Counted from the stretch's first letter, positions 1 through 8,918 are shown. The stretch is 56,404 nt of DNA from Acidobacteriota bacterium (GCA_013286465.1 JABDFR010000013.1:1-56404), one strand, 5' to 3'. Numbers and translations are program-made. Notes: generated by a model not told the origin, from the letters alone.

Positions 1-31
1 AACCCCACAAGCGACCGGCCTAGGGCTTTTC

Positions 32-56
32 GTACCGCTGGCGTCCCTGCCGGCTC
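32..56 (+). repeat. REP-like family A copy
   Basis: Begins GTAC, then CGCTGGCGTCCCTGCCGGCTC. The GCTGGCG and GCCGGC arms can fold into a small hairpin. This copy has one extra base in the loop compared with the commonest form. Confidence 0.7.
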
Positions 57-125
57 CTTCAACTACCGTTCTCGTCGAAGGCAAAACCCGCGCTCGAACC
101 GCACAGTAAGATGGAACCGTCTTTC

Positions 126-150
126 GTAGCGCTGGCGTCCCGCCGGCTCC
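126..150 (+). repeat. REP-like family A copy
   Basis: Begins GTAGCGCTGGCGTCCCGCC, then GGCTCC, and carries the flank GACGACCACC that other copies share. The arms GCTGGCG and CGCCGGC pair with one G-T wobble across a TCC loop. Confidence 0.75.
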
Positions 151-270
151 GACGACCACCGTTCCCGAGACAGGCAATACTCACGGCCGGACTACACGAC
201 AAAACCGAAGCCCCTTCCGAACAGCTCGCTCCGTCGAAGTAAGCGCCTCTAGCTGGCGCACACCCCGTAA

Positions 271-294
271 GAGCCGGCGAGACGCCAGCGCTAC
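271..294 (-). repeat. REP-like family A copy, inverted
   Basis: On the minus strand it reads GTAGCGCTGGCGTCTCGCC followed by GGCTC. It faces the two forward copies upstream, an arrangement known for paired REP units (BIME-like). Confidence 0.7.
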
Positions 295-456
295 AAAACC
301 AACCCCGTTGAATCCTGCACAACGCCACTCAATTTCGTTGTCAGTGCCGAGCACGCGCGGAGTTATATTCAAGTATTGCGGTCGCCCGCGATTCGCAACA
401 CGTGTCTCTGACGGGGGTCGGAGAAACACGGTCGCGCGACCAAGCACGCACCTCCA

Positions 457-3033
457 ATGGCAGAAATCGCAAAACAACTCGAGCGAGCCAGGCGCAGTCT
501 CGAAAAAAACAAACTGCGCGACGCCGTCGAAGAATATCAAGCCATCTTCGACGAAGCCCCCTCGAATCAAGAAGCCATCCTGGCTCTGGGCGATCTCTAC
601 GTCCGCCTCAATGAACCCGTCCGCGCCGCCCATTACTACGGCCTGCAATTCGATCGCCTCCTCGATGCCAGCGACACCGCCAAAGCCGCCGCCATCTATG
701 GCCGTTTCCTCCGCGGAGTCCCGCAACCAGCCGAGCGCCTGATCCGCTACGCCGTCCAACTCCAAAAGCAAAATCGCATCGCCGAAGCCGTCGAGCAATA
801 CAACGCCGCCGCCGAGCGCTATAACGAAATGAATCAGGCGACCGACGCTCTCAGCTGCTATGAAAAAATCGCTCAGCTCGATTCCGACAACCCCAACCGT
901 CATCTAGTCGTGGCGGAGTTAGCGGAAAAACTCGGCCAAAAAGATCTCTCCTCGCACAGCTATTTGCGCGCCGGCCAACTCTGCCAATCTCTCGGCGAAG
1001 TCGATCTAGCGCTCGAATATTTCCGACACGCGCACGAACTCGCGCCCAATGATCGAACCGTCGCCTTGTTCTTCGCCGAGGCCCGACTCCGCCACGGAAA
1101 TCCCGCCGGCGCAGTCGAGCTACTCGATCCTTTCGCCGACGGAAATAACGACACCACTTTTCTCGCGCTATTCGGCGAAGGCCTCCTGCGCACCAGCCAA
1201 CTCGATCGCGCCCGCGACGCCTTCGTAGCCTTCTACCGCCAAAAGCAGGATGGCTTCACCAAAATGTTCGAGCTAGCAGGCGCCTACATCCGCACCGGCG
1301 AAGATGACAAGGGCGCGGACGTCCTGCAGGTAACCAAGGAGTGGATGAAGTCGGTCCGCCGCGAAAATGAATTCGCCGCCCAAGTAGACCGCATGACCAC
1401 GGTCTATCCGAATTCTCTGGAACTGGCGAAACTAGTAGCCCAGCTCTACGAAGAACTAAATCGCGAAACCAAGTATTTCGACTCGCTCGTTCATCTCTTC
1501 GATCTCTATTTCGACTCCGGCAACATCAAAGCCGCATGCGACGTCCTAGACCGCCTGGTAGACATCGATCCCTACGACTATCGCAATCACCAACGCATCG
1601 CCAAGCTGCAAGGTAAAGCCGATCCAGCCTTCCTGAAAAATATCCTGGCCCGCGCCGCAAAAGCCGCCTCCGTAATTACGCGTCCCGAAGGTTTCAATGC
1701 CGGCGGCACGCGCGGCGAGCGCCCCGCCCCGCAGCAGGAGGAGCACAAAGCCCAGCAAGCCCTCGACGATCTCATCGTGCAGGTGGAAATTTTCCTGCAG
1801 TATTCGCTGCACGCTAAAGCCGTAGAGCGCTTGGAACGAATCGCCGAAATTTTCCCCGGCGAAGAAGAAAAAAACGAGCGCCTCCACAATTTATTCGAGC
1901 GCGCCAACTGGTGGCCGAAAGGGAAGCCGAAGCCCGCTCCCAAACCAGCCGCCACGCCAACGGTCGCTCCCGGAATTCCCGCTGCATCGCCCGCAGCCCC
2001 GGTCGCCGGAATTCTCGGCTTCGACGTAGACACCCAGCGCGACCTCTCGCAAATTTCCGAATTCACGCGCCTCATGTACCGCCAAGCTACGCCGCACGAA
2101 GTAGCCAACGCCGCCGCCCTAGAAATCGGCAAATATCTAAACGTTTCCCGATGCATCGTAGAAATCGACGCTGGCAAAGACGAACCACCGCTAACCGCAG
2201 AATTCACCGGCCCAGGAATCGTCCCGGCGGCAAGCACGCAGATCGCCTCGATCGTCGCCATGCTAGGAAGCTCCCCGCCCGACACGCTAGGCGGAATCGA
2301 GCTAAGCGGCCCAGGAATTCCAGCCCTCCGCGAATTAAAACTGGAGACGGTCCTAGGCGTCCGCCTGGTAGACAAAGAAACGCGCGCTCCGTCAGGAGCC
2401 GTGCTGGTAGGCAGCGAGCGCATGCGCCAATGGCGCCCGAACGACAGCTTTTTCCTGCAAGCCGTAGGCGATCAGATTTTAATTTCCGCGAATCACACCA
2501 AGACGCAAGCCGTAGTCCGCACCATGGCCTTCGCCGACGAAAAAACCGGCCTAGTAAGCCGCGGCGCCTACGTAGCCTGCCTCCTGGCAGAATCCTCGCG
2601 AGCCCGCGCGCAAAACACCCCAGTCTCGCTAGTAATCCTGCACGTAGACGGCGGCGGCGAACTAATGCGTGCCCACGGCGACGCCGCCTTCGAAAAATAC
2701 ATCGAGCAACTAGCCCGATCGTTACGCAGCGCAGTCCGCCAAACCGACTTGGCGGTGAAATACACAGCCTGGTCCCTAGCCTTCATTCTCCCAGACACAA
2801 ACTCAGGCAGCGCCAAACTGCTAGCTGAAAAGCTGCGCGCCACCGCGACAACAGTCCAAGCTCCCTGGAACGGCGAAGGCCTCTCGCTAAGCGCAGTAAT
2901 AGCCGAAGCCGCCTACAGGCCATCCGATGACAATGAAGACAGAGTCACGGAATGGATCAACCGCGCCGAAGCCGGCCTAGACGAAGTCCGCGCCAAAGCC
3001 GAAGAAAAAATCCTAGTCCTCGCCTCGCCATGA
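457..3033 (+). CDS. TPR protein with GAF-like and degenerate GGDEF domains
   Basis: The first roughly 480 residues are tandem TPR-type helical hairpins, typical of protein-interaction scaffolds. A Pro/Ala-rich linker (about 485-520) follows, then a GAF-like domain (about 530-690), then a GGDEF-fold domain whose entry motif resembles DEKTGLVSRGAY. Where an active diguanylate cyclase has GG(D/E)EF, this protein reads KYTAWSL, so catalysis is unlikely and a structural or nucleotide-sensing role is inferred. There is no signal peptide or membrane segment, so it is probably cytoplasmic. The 3' third uses many CTA and GTA codons, like the genes that follow. The ATG was chosen because TPR homology starts within a few residues of it. 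The domain order is seen in the sequence; the function is not known. Confidence 0.85.
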   Translation: MAEIAKQLERARRSLEKNKLRDAVEEYQAIFDEAPSNQEAILALGDLYVRLNEPVRAAHYYGLQFDRLLDASDTAKAAAIYGRFLRGVPQPAERLIRYAVQLQKQNRIAEAVEQYNAAAERYNEMNQATDALSCYEKIAQLDSDNPNRHLVVAELAEKLGQKDLSSHSYLRAGQLCQSLGEVDLALEYFRHAHELAPNDRTVALFFAEARLRHGNPAGAVELLDPFADGNNDTTFLALFGEGLLRTSQLDRARDAFVAFYRQKQDGFTKMFELAGAYIRTGEDDKGADVLQVTKEWMKSVRRENEFAAQVDRMTTVYPNSLELAKLVAQLYEELNRETKYFDSLVHLFDLYFDSGNIKAACDVLDRLVDIDPYDYRNHQRIAKLQGKADPAFLKNILARAAKAASVITRPEGFNAGGTRGERPAPQQEEHKAQQALDDLIVQVEIFLQYSLHAKAVERLERIAEIFPGEEEKNERLHNLFERANWWPKGKPKPAPKPAATPTVAPGIPAASPAAPVAGILGFDVDTQRDLSQISEFTRLMYRQATPHEVANAAALEIGKYLNVSRCIVEIDAGKDEPPLTAEFTGPGIVPAASTQIASIVAMLGSSPPDTLGGIELSGPGIPALRELKLETVLGVRLVDKETRAPSGAVLVGSERMRQWRPNDSFFLQAVGDQILISANHTKTQAVVRTMAFADEKTGLVSRGAYVACLLAESSRARAQNTPVSLVILHVDGGGELMRAHGDAAFEKYIEQLARSLRSAVRQTDLAVKYTAWSLAFILPDTNSGSAKLLAEKLRATATTVQAPWNGEGLSLSAVIAEAAYRPSDDNEDRVTEWINRAEAGLDEVRAKAEEKILVLASP

Positions 3034-3038
3034 AGTTT

Positions 3039-3074
3039 GTAGCGGCGGGGGTTCACCTCCCGCCCGGTGTGGCC
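3039..3074 (+). repeat. REP-like family B copy
   Basis: Begins GTAGCGGCGGGGGTTCACC and closes with TCCCGCCC, so GGCGGG pairs with CCCGCC. The downstream flank (GGTGTGGCC, then TTGGGTGT) recurs in the tandem copies between iscU and iscA. Confidence 0.7.
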
Positions 3075-3169
3075 TTGGGTGTTCTGTTTTCGTCAGCGTT
3101 CTAGCCGTGCCAGCAAACGACCTCTCGTAGTACCATCCTTAACTCAATCAATCGCCACGGAGAAAAAGC

Positions 3170-4054
3170 ATGCCCCTGGAAAAAGTAGGCGTAGCAGGCT
3201 GCGGCCTAATGGGTTCAGGAATCGCCCAAGTAGCCGCGCAATCCGGCTGCGAAGTAATCGTCCGCGAAGTTTCCGCACCGCTAGTAGAAAAAGGCCTGCA
3301 ATCCATAGAAAAAAATCTAGCCCGCCAGGTAGAAAAGGGAACGCTCCAAGCCGCCGATCGCCACAAAATCCGCGCCCGCCTAAAAGGCACCACCAACCTA
3401 GAAGATTTCAAAGATCGCGACATCGTAATCGAAGCCATCATCGAGCAACTTCCAGCAAAAAAAGAATTCTACAGCGCGCTCGACAAAATCTGCCCCAAGC
3501 ACACCATCTTCGCCAGCAACACCTCCTCCATCCCGATCACAGAAATGGCCACAAGCACCACAAGGCCCGACCGCTTCATAGGTATGCACTTCTTCAACCC
3601 AGTCCCAGTGATGAAGCTGGTAGAAATAATCCGCACCATAGCCACAGATCCAAAAGTATTCGAAGAAGCCGTAGCCCTAGGCACCCGTTTCGGCAAAACG
3701 GTAGTCCGCACCACCGATCGCAGCGGCTTCATAGTGAATCGCCTGCTAGTGCCATATCTTCTCGATGCCGTACGCGCGCTCGAAGAAGGCGTAGCCTCAG
3801 TAGAGGATATCGATAATTCTATGAAGCTAGGCTGCGGCCATCCGATGGGCCCGCTGACGCTCCTGGATTTCGTAGGCCTAGACACGACGTACTACATCTC
3901 TCAAATCATGTTCGACGAATTCAAAGAAAAGCGCTTCGCCTCGCCGCCATTGTTGAAGCGCATGGTCCTGGCAGGCTGGAACGGCCGCAAAGCCGGCCGC
4001 GGCTTCTACGATTATTCAGACCCGGCAAAACCAAAAGCGCTGGACTTGCGATGA
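3170..4054 (+). CDS. 3-hydroxybutyryl-CoA dehydrogenase
   Basis: NAD-dependent oxidation of 3-hydroxyacyl-CoA to 3-oxoacyl-CoA (or the reverse) in fatty-acid or butyrate-type metabolism; cytoplasmic. The N-terminal Rossmann motif GVAGCGLMGSGIA lies at about residues 5-17. The family signature GMHFFNPVPVMKLVEI follows around residue 140, and the C-terminal dimerisation domain covers about 185-290. The length of 294 residues is normal for the single-domain family (Hbd/PaaH). A GGAG Shine-Dalgarno precedes the ATG. The stop overlaps the start of the enoyl-CoA hydratase gene by four bases, so the two are translationally coupled and catalyse consecutive beta-oxidation steps. Chain-length preference cannot be read from the sequence. 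Confidence 0.93.
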   Translation: MPLEKVGVAGCGLMGSGIAQVAAQSGCEVIVREVSAPLVEKGLQSIEKNLARQVEKGTLQAADRHKIRARLKGTTNLEDFKDRDIVIEAIIEQLPAKKEFYSALDKICPKHTIFASNTSSIPITEMATSTTRPDRFIGMHFFNPVPVMKLVEIIRTIATDPKVFEEAVALGTRFGKTVVRTTDRSGFIVNRLLVPYLLDAVRALEEGVASVEDIDNSMKLGCGHPMGPLTLLDFVGLDTTYYISQIMFDEFKEKRFASPPLLKRMVLAGWNGRKAGRGFYDYSDPAKPKALDLR

Positions 4055-4833
4055 GCTACGAAAATATTTTGTACGAAGTAAAAGATCAAATCGCCCGCAT
4101 AACCGTCAATCGCCCGCAAGTTCTGAATGCGTTGAATCGCGCCACAGTAGACGAACTAAGCCAAGCCTTCGATGCCGCCCGCGATGACGCCAATGTCCGC
4201 GTCCTAATCCTCACCGGCGCAGGCGAAAAATCCTTCGTAGCCGGCGCCGACATCAACGAAATCGCCAAACGCACCGCAACCGACGGCAAAGATTATTCTC
4301 TCTACGGCCAATCAGTCTTCCGCAAACTAGAAACAATGGGCAAACCGTCAATCGCCGCAATCAGCGGCTTCGCCCTAGGCGGCGGCTGCGAATTAGCGTT
4401 GTGCTGCTCCATCCGCCTAGCCAGCAAGAACGCAAAAATGGGCCAACCAGAAGTAAAACTAGGAATCCTCCCCGGCTACGGCGGCACCCCACGCCTAGCC
4501 CGTCTCTGCGGAAAAGGCGTAGCCCACGAACTCCTACTAACCGGCGAAATGATCAACGCCGAAGAAGCCCACCGAGTAGGCCTGGTAAATCACATCTACG
4601 AACCAGCCGATCTAATCCCCGCAGCAGAAAAAATGGCGCAGAAGATTATCGCCAACGCCCCGCTAGCCGTGAAATACGCCATGGAAGCAATCCAACACGG
4701 CACCGAAATGACCCAAGAAGAAGGCCTATTCCTGGAAGCCACGCTTTTCGGCCTATGCTGCGCCACCGAAGACATGCGCGAAGGAACGCGAGCGTTTCTG
4801 GAAAAGCGCCCGGCAAAATTCCAAGGCCGCTAA
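4051..4833 (+). CDS. Enoyl-CoA hydratase (crotonase family)
   Basis: Reversible hydration of trans-2-enoyl-CoA to 3-hydroxyacyl-CoA, the step just before the upstream dehydrogenase. Crotonase landmarks are present: the oxyanion-hole strand FVAGADINEIA near residue 65, GFALGGGCELALCC near 108, and the catalytic Glu region GQPEVKLGILPGYGGTPRL near 130-150, with both catalytic glutamates kept. At 260 residues it is the usual monofunctional length. It overlaps the dehydrogenase by four bases (ATGA). A few other crotonase activities share these motifs, so the exact substrate is inferred from the neighbour. Confidence 0.92.
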   Translation: MSYENILYEVKDQIARITVNRPQVLNALNRATVDELSQAFDAARDDANVRVLILTGAGEKSFVAGADINEIAKRTATDGKDYSLYGQSVFRKLETMGKPSIAAISGFALGGGCELALCCSIRLASKNAKMGQPEVKLGILPGYGGTPRLARLCGKGVAHELLLTGEMINAEEAHRVGLVNHIYEPADLIPAAEKMAQKIIANAPLAVKYAMEAIQHGTEMTQEEGLFLEATLFGLCCATEDMREGTRAFLEKRPAKFQGR

Positions 4834-4899
4834 AAAAGAAATGAACGCGAACGAACACCACCGCCGCTGTCGTCCCGAATCCCCTTCAGGGGTGAGGGA

Positions 4900-5000
4900 T
4901 CTGCATTCGCCGTTGCATTTGGTTTCGCATTCGCCTCTGCCTTCGCTGCCGCCTTTGCCTTCGCCGTTTCTTCAATCTGAAATTTCAAATTTGAAATTTC
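4900..5000. repeat. TTCGCC-like low-complexity tract plus AT palindrome
   Basis: A degenerate run of TTCGCC, GCCTTC and similar hexamers leads into an AT-rich palindrome around 4971-5000 that contains the perfect 20-base palindrome AAATTTCAAATTTGAAATTT. The same order of parts recurs near 6050 and 50490. It fills the gap before ribH. Confidence 0.7.
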
Positions 5001-5074
5001 TTTCGGCCCTTACCTCGCTCGCACTCTCCGCTCGGCTCGCAAATCGATTTATGAGATAACTTCACAACGACCCA

Positions 5075-5614
5075 ATGCCCAATAAACCCAAACCGAAATC
5101 CATCGCCGGAAATTTAACCGCCGCCAATCTACGCGTCGGCATCGTAATCAGCCGCTTCAACAGCTTCATCACCGAGCGCCTACTCGATGGCGCCCTCGAC
5201 GCCCTCAATCGTTCCGGCGCGGCAGACGATCAAATCGAAATCGTCCGCGTCCCAGGCTCCTTCGAATTACCGGTAGCAGCAAAAAAATTAGCCCAATCGC
5301 ACCACCCGGACGCCATCATCTGCATAGGCTGCGTCCTACGCGGCGAAACCTCGCACTACGAACACGTCTCCAACGAAGTAGCCCGCGGAATTCAACTAGC
5401 CCAAATGGACACCGGCGTCCCCATCGCTTTCTGCGTCCTAACCTGCGACACGCTAGAGCAAGCCATCGATCGCGCCGGCCTAAAATCCGGCAACAAAGGT
5501 TTCGAAGCCGGCCTAGCCGCCGTAGAAATGGGCAATCTCTCCCGCCAACTCCGCCCCGCAACGCCGGCAGCCCCACCCACGTCCAAATCCAAGAGCCCCC
5601 GAAAGCGCCGCTAG
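5075..5614 (+). CDS. ribH: 6,7-dimethyl-8-ribityllumazine synthase
   Basis: Penultimate step of riboflavin synthesis, condensing 5-amino-6-ribitylamino-uracil with 3,4-dihydroxy-2-butanone 4-phosphate. Recognisable motifs are VISRFNSFITERLLDGA (substrate loop), VPGSFELPVAAKKLA, GCVLRGETSHYEHV with the catalytic His, and PIAFCVLTCDTLEQA. The core matches the usual length of about 155 residues. The last 20 or so residues are a Pro/Ser/Lys/Arg-rich tail that the family does not need. nusB follows after one base, the ribH-nusB order found in many bacteria. The other riboflavin genes are not in this window. Confidence 0.95.
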   Translation: MPNKPKPKSIAGNLTAANLRVGIVISRFNSFITERLLDGALDALNRSGAADDQIEIVRVPGSFELPVAAKKLAQSHHPDAIICIGCVLRGETSHYEHVSNEVARGIQLAQMDTGVPIAFCVLTCDTLEQAIDRAGLKSGNKGFEAGLAAVEMGNLSRQLRPATPAAPPTSKSKSPRKRR

Positions 5615-5615
5615 A

Positions 5616-6026
5616 ATGACACTCCGCCGCAAATCCCGGGAATTCGCGCTACAAATGTTATTCGAGTGGGACCTCGGCCAGCAGAAAACCGCACAAGTAG
5701 AAAAGCATTTCTGGAAGTCTGCGAAAGCGGTCGAGTCCACGAAAAAATTCGCCCGCCAATTATTCGAAGGCGCAGTATCCCAAGCCGAAGCCAACGACAA
5801 ACTAATCGTAGAGCTAGCGAAAAACTGGAAATTCGACCGCCTAGCCGCAGTAGACAGAAACATCCTGCGCCTGGCGATCTACGAATTGCGCGCAGGCACA
5901 GCCCCAGTGAAGGTAGTGCTAGATGAAGCGATAGAGCTAGCCAAAAAGTTTTCCTCGGAAGACTCCCCAGCCTTCCTAAACGGCGTCCTAGACGCCGCCG
6001 CAAAACAAATCGAATCCGCCGAGTAA
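5616..6026 (+). CDS. nusB: Transcription antitermination factor NusB
   Basis: NusB binds boxA RNA with S10 (NusE) and takes part in rRNA transcription antitermination. The protein is all-helical with the usual signatures: an N-terminal RRKSREFALQMLFEWD, a central FDRLAAVDRNILRLAIYEL and a C-terminal VVLDEAIELAKKFSSEDSP followed by FLNGVLD. At 136 residues it is typical. It follows ribH with almost no gap, so the two are probably cotranscribed. The ATG lies immediately after the ribH stop. Confidence 0.95.
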   Translation: MTLRRKSREFALQMLFEWDLGQQKTAQVEKHFWKSAKAVESTKKFARQLFEGAVSQAEANDKLIVELAKNWKFDRLAAVDRNILRLAIYELRAGTAPVKVVLDEAIELAKKFSSEDSPAFLNGVLDAAAKQIESAE

Positions 6027-6049
6027 ATCGAAGCGAGGGTTCTCCATCT

Positions 6050-6160
6050 GCCGTTGTTCGCGCGCTTGCCGTTGCCTTTTTTCAAATCTGAAATTTCAAA
6101 TTTGAAATTGCCTTTGCGTTTGCCTTCGTAGCGGCGCTCACTTGCTGCGTCCGCCGATGT
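6050..6160. repeat. Composite: AT palindrome and family C REP-like copy
   Basis: A GCCGTTGCC-type low-complexity stretch surrounds an AT palindrome at 6081-6110 (CTGAAATTTCAAATTTGAAA core). A GTAGCGGCGC...TTGCTGCGTCCGCC palindrome of family C begins at 6128. It lies between the convergent nusB and phzF-like genes. Confidence 0.65.
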
Positions 6161-6209
6161 AAGCCCCACCCAAACGCTCGCCGAAATCGCGCGCTTAACG
6201 CAATGCTCC

Positions 6210-7091
6210 TCACGCCTCAATATGCCCTTCCAAAATACAAACCGCCGACCCACTAACCCGCGGCGTGAGCTTCCCCCGCCCCGAATCCACCACCACCTCA
6301 ATATGACTAGGCCGCTTCATCTCCACACCCTGCAAAATCCTCAATTGCTCGCCAGTCTTCAATTTTCCGTGCCGCACCAAATAAGCCCCCAAAGATCCGC
6401 CCGCCGATCCAGTAGCCGGATCCTCAATCTGTCCCGAGAACAACATCCCGCGCGAAAACACCTGCCCCGCCCCACCTAACGTGAAGCAATAAGCCATCTG
6501 CCCAACTCCGCGCACCAGCTTCGCCGTCTCCGCAGGATTCATTGAAATTTTCCCCAGCGCCTGACGCGAAGCAATCGGCACCATCAAATTAAAAATCCCG
6601 GTCGAAACAGCCTCAATCGGCAAATCCGCATCAATATCGCGCGGCCCGACTCCCAACGCCGCAGCCATCGCCTTACGCGGAATCTTCGTAGCCCGAAATT
6701 GCGCCGGCTTCTGCGTCATCGTAACGCGCACCGGCCGCCCATCATGAAACGAAAGCTCCACAGGCAAAATCCCCGCACCAGTCTGCTGCAAAATATGAAC
6801 CTGCCCCTCAGCCGCAGGCACGACTCCAAGCTGCGCCAACAAAAACCAAGTCCCAATCACCGGATGCCCTGCCAAAGGCAATTCCTGCGTAGTAGTAAAA
6901 ATCCGCAACCGCGCCAAGGCCCGGTTATTCGTAGGCCGCTGCACGAAAACGGTCTCCGAAAGATTCATCTCCCGCGCCACATCCTGCATCCGCTCTTTAG
7001 AAATCTCGTCGCCGTCGGTTATGACTGCAAGCGGATTGCCCTCATAGGCCTTCGTAGTAAAAACATCAAGCTGATACAGGCGTCGTTTCAC
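6210..7091 (-). CDS. PhzF family phenazine biosynthesis-like protein
   Basis: PhzF-fold proteins are cytoplasmic isomerase- or epimerase-like enzymes of diaminopimelate-epimerase ancestry. The N-terminal LDVFTTKAYEGNPLAVI and the catalytic glutamate region SETVFVQRP (about residue 45) are present. The C-terminal half carries the paired motif DPATGSAGGSLGAYLVRHG. Length (293) and two-domain symmetry are normal. The start is GTG, supported by a GAGGAG Shine-Dalgarno a few bases upstream. No phenazine pathway genes are nearby, so the substrate is unknown and the name gives family membership only. Confidence 0.88.
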   Translation of the reverse strand: MKRRLYQLDVFTTKAYEGNPLAVITDGDEISKERMQDVAREMNLSETVFVQRPTNNRALARLRIFTTTQELPLAGHPVIGTWFLLAQLGVVPAAEGQVHILQQTGAGILPVELSFHDGRPVRVTMTQKPAQFRATKIPRKAMAAALGVGPRDIDADLPIEAVSTGIFNLMVPIASRQALGKISMNPAETAKLVRGVGQMAYCFTLGGAGQVFSRGMLFSGQIEDPATGSAGGSLGAYLVRHGKLKTGEQLRILQGVEMKRPSHIEVVVDSGRGKLTPRVSGSAVCILEGHIEA

Positions 7092-7135
7092 AGGAAACTC
7101 CTCATGCCGTCTGGAATGAATCGGCCGTTGCCTTC

Positions 7136-7170
7136 GTAGGGGCGCTGGCTTGCTGCGCCCGCTCCGAGTA
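7136..7170 (+). repeat. REP-like family C copy
   Basis: GTAGGGGCGCTGGCTTGCTG followed by CGCCCGC. GGGCG and CGCCC are the arms around a CTTGCTG-type loop. It sits between the phosphohexomutase and PhzF-like genes. Confidence 0.65.
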
Positions 7171-7217
7171 ACGCGATCGAAAATGTCCGCAGTTAACTCC
7201 CAGGCCGCAAGCGCTTG

Positions 7218-8639
7218 TTAGAGTCCGCGTACGACGCTGGTAACTTCATCGAGTACGCGCTTGGTCGTCTCCGCCTTCGAAGTCTCGCAATAAACCCGCA
7301 ACATATGCTCCGTCCCCGAAGCCCGCACCATCACCCAACCAATCTCCCCAAGATAAACTTTGATCCCATCCAGATCCTCGCGCCGAACAACCGGCCAATC
7401 GAGAATTTTTGTAAGCTTGGCGTTGGAGAAATAAGTGAGCGCTTTTTCTTTTTGTCCAGCATGCAATTCCAAATCCACGCGCCCGTAGTGATACTCGCCA
7501 AACTCCTTATGCAGCATGGCCACCAATTCCCCAAGACGCTTCCCATGCCAAGCCATCACCTCAGCCAGCAATAGCGCATTCACGGTAGCATCGCGCTCCG
7601 GAAGATACAGCTTGGTGCCAATGCCGCCGCTCTCCTCGCCGCCAATCAAGACATCGCCTTCCAACATCCGCTCAGCCACATACTTAAATCCAATCGGCGT
7701 CTCCCAAAGCTTCCGCCCAAATTTCGCCGCAATCTTGTCAATCAATTTAGTGGTAGAGAAAGTTTTCACCACGTCGCCAGGAATCTTCCGCGTTCCAGCA
7801 AGATGCCAAAGCAAAATCGCGAAAATCTGATGCGGCGTAATAAAGGTTCCATCGCGATCCACAGCCCCGATGCGATCCGCATCCCCATCGCACGCCAACC
7901 CAGCGTCATATTTGCCGGCAACCACCGCCTCACGCAGCGCGTCAATATGCGGCTCGATCGGCTCCGGATTCACCCCGCCAAAAAGCGGATCCCGCTTCGC
8001 ACGGATTTCATCGCAAACAACACCATGCCGCGTCATAAGTTCGCGCAGCAGCCCGCGCCCCGCCCCATACATAGGATCCGCAAGAAATCGAAAATTAGCC
8101 GCGCGCAGCCGATCCCAATCCACAAGCTTCGCCAGCGATTCAAGATAAGGAGTGCGCACGTCGAGCGAATGAATCAAATCCTTGCGCGGCGGAAGAGGAG
8201 GCAAACCATCGCGCAACACGCCGGAGAGTTCACGTTCAATCTGCGCCACAATCGCCGGCGAAGCCGACCCGCCAAAGCTAGCCTTATATTTCACCCCGCT
8301 CCAGCGCGCCGGATTATGACTAGCCGTAATCTGAATCCCCCCAGCAGCCCCGCGCAATTTCACCAGCAACGAAACCGCAGGAGTAGGGCAAGCCTCAGCA
8401 GCCAAAAAAACCGGCGTCCCAGTCAAAGCCACAGCTTCAGCCGCCACGCGAGCAAATCGCTCCGAAGCAAACCGCGTGTCATACCCAACCACAACGCCAG
8501 CCTGCGGCGATTCGCAGCGCACCACATACCGCGCAATTGCGTAAGCCACCGTACGCACGTTCTCGTGCGTAACATCTTCGGCAATAACGCCGCGCCACCC
8601 ATCCGTCCCAAATTTCAGTGTATTCACAGATGCGCTCAC
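7218..8639 (-). CDS. Phosphoglucomutase/phosphomannomutase family protein
   Basis: An alpha-D-phosphohexomutase that interconverts hexose 1- and 6-phosphates. The active-site phosphoserine loop TASHNPARWSG lies near residue 105, the metal-binding loop CDGDADRIG near 240, and the sugar-binding GGEESGG near 325. A C-terminal RASGTEHMLRVYCE motif holds the phosphate-binding residues. At 473 residues it has all four domains. The start is GTG. Lying downstream of manA and manC, it most likely supplies mannose 1-phosphate for GDP-mannose. Family motifs alone do not separate glucose from mannose specificity. Confidence 0.9.
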   Translation of the reverse strand: MSASVNTLKFGTDGWRGVIAEDVTHENVRTVAYAIARYVVRCESPQAGVVVGYDTRFASERFARVAAEAVALTGTPVFLAAEACPTPAVSLLVKLRGAAGGIQITASHNPARWSGVKYKASFGGSASPAIVAQIERELSGVLRDGLPPLPPRKDLIHSLDVRTPYLESLAKLVDWDRLRAANFRFLADPMYGAGRGLLRELMTRHGVVCDEIRAKRDPLFGGVNPEPIEPHIDALREAVVAGKYDAGLACDGDADRIGAVDRDGTFITPHQIFAILLWHLAGTRKIPGDVVKTFSTTKLIDKIAAKFGRKLWETPIGFKYVAERMLEGDVLIGGEESGGIGTKLYLPERDATVNALLLAEVMAWHGKRLGELVAMLHKEFGEYHYGRVDLELHAGQKEKALTYFSNAKLTKILDWPVVRREDLDGIKVYLGEIGWVMVRASGTEHMLRVYCETSKAETTKRVLDEVTSVVRGL

Positions 8640-8694
8640 AGACGCGAAGTATACGTGATTCGCTCACCCGGGAAAGAACCGCATTGGCCTGCCC

Positions 8695-8719
8695 GTAGCG
8701 CTGGCGTCCCGCCGGCTCC
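8695..8719 (+). repeat. REP-like family A copy
   Basis: GTAGCGCTGGCGTCCCGCC then GGCTCC, with the GACGACCAC flank. It is identical in core to the copy at 126. Confidence 0.75.
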
Positions 8720-8800
8720 GACGACCACGCCAAAAATCAAATCTCAACAGGCCGGCGGACTCAGCCCCCGATGTCGAAGCCGTAGCAGTTGCCGTTTCCC

Positions 8801-8833
8801 GTAGGGGCGCCGCTTGCTGCGCCCGCCGATGTA
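8801..8833 (+). repeat. REP-like family C copy
   Basis: GTAGGGGCGCCGCTTGCTGC then GCCCGCCGATGTAA. Together with the family A copy just upstream it fills the gap between manC and the phosphohexomutase gene. Confidence 0.65.
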
Positions 8834-8918
8834 AATCGCACCCGGATGATCACTACGATTACTGCGCAAAACCGTTCCACTGTTCTCTGAATCCCGCCAA
8901 CCTGCACGACGCCGACGG

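Larger units (their letters stand above)
1..456. other. Noncoding left edge with repeats
   Basis: No partial gene is recognisable here. The stretch holds three copies of the GTAG/GTAC palindrome family A (two forward, one inverted) and leads into the TPR gene. Reading frames crossing it on either strand show no known domain and look like shadows. Confidence 0.6.

Noticed and set aside
333-370. Possible promoter TTGTCA with TTATAT before the TPR gene
   Set aside because: The spacer is 19 bases and the -10 is poor, so chance is as likely.
181-903. Minus-strand open frame of 240 codons
   Set aside because: It lies antisense to the TPR gene, crosses repeats and resembles no family; it is a shadow.
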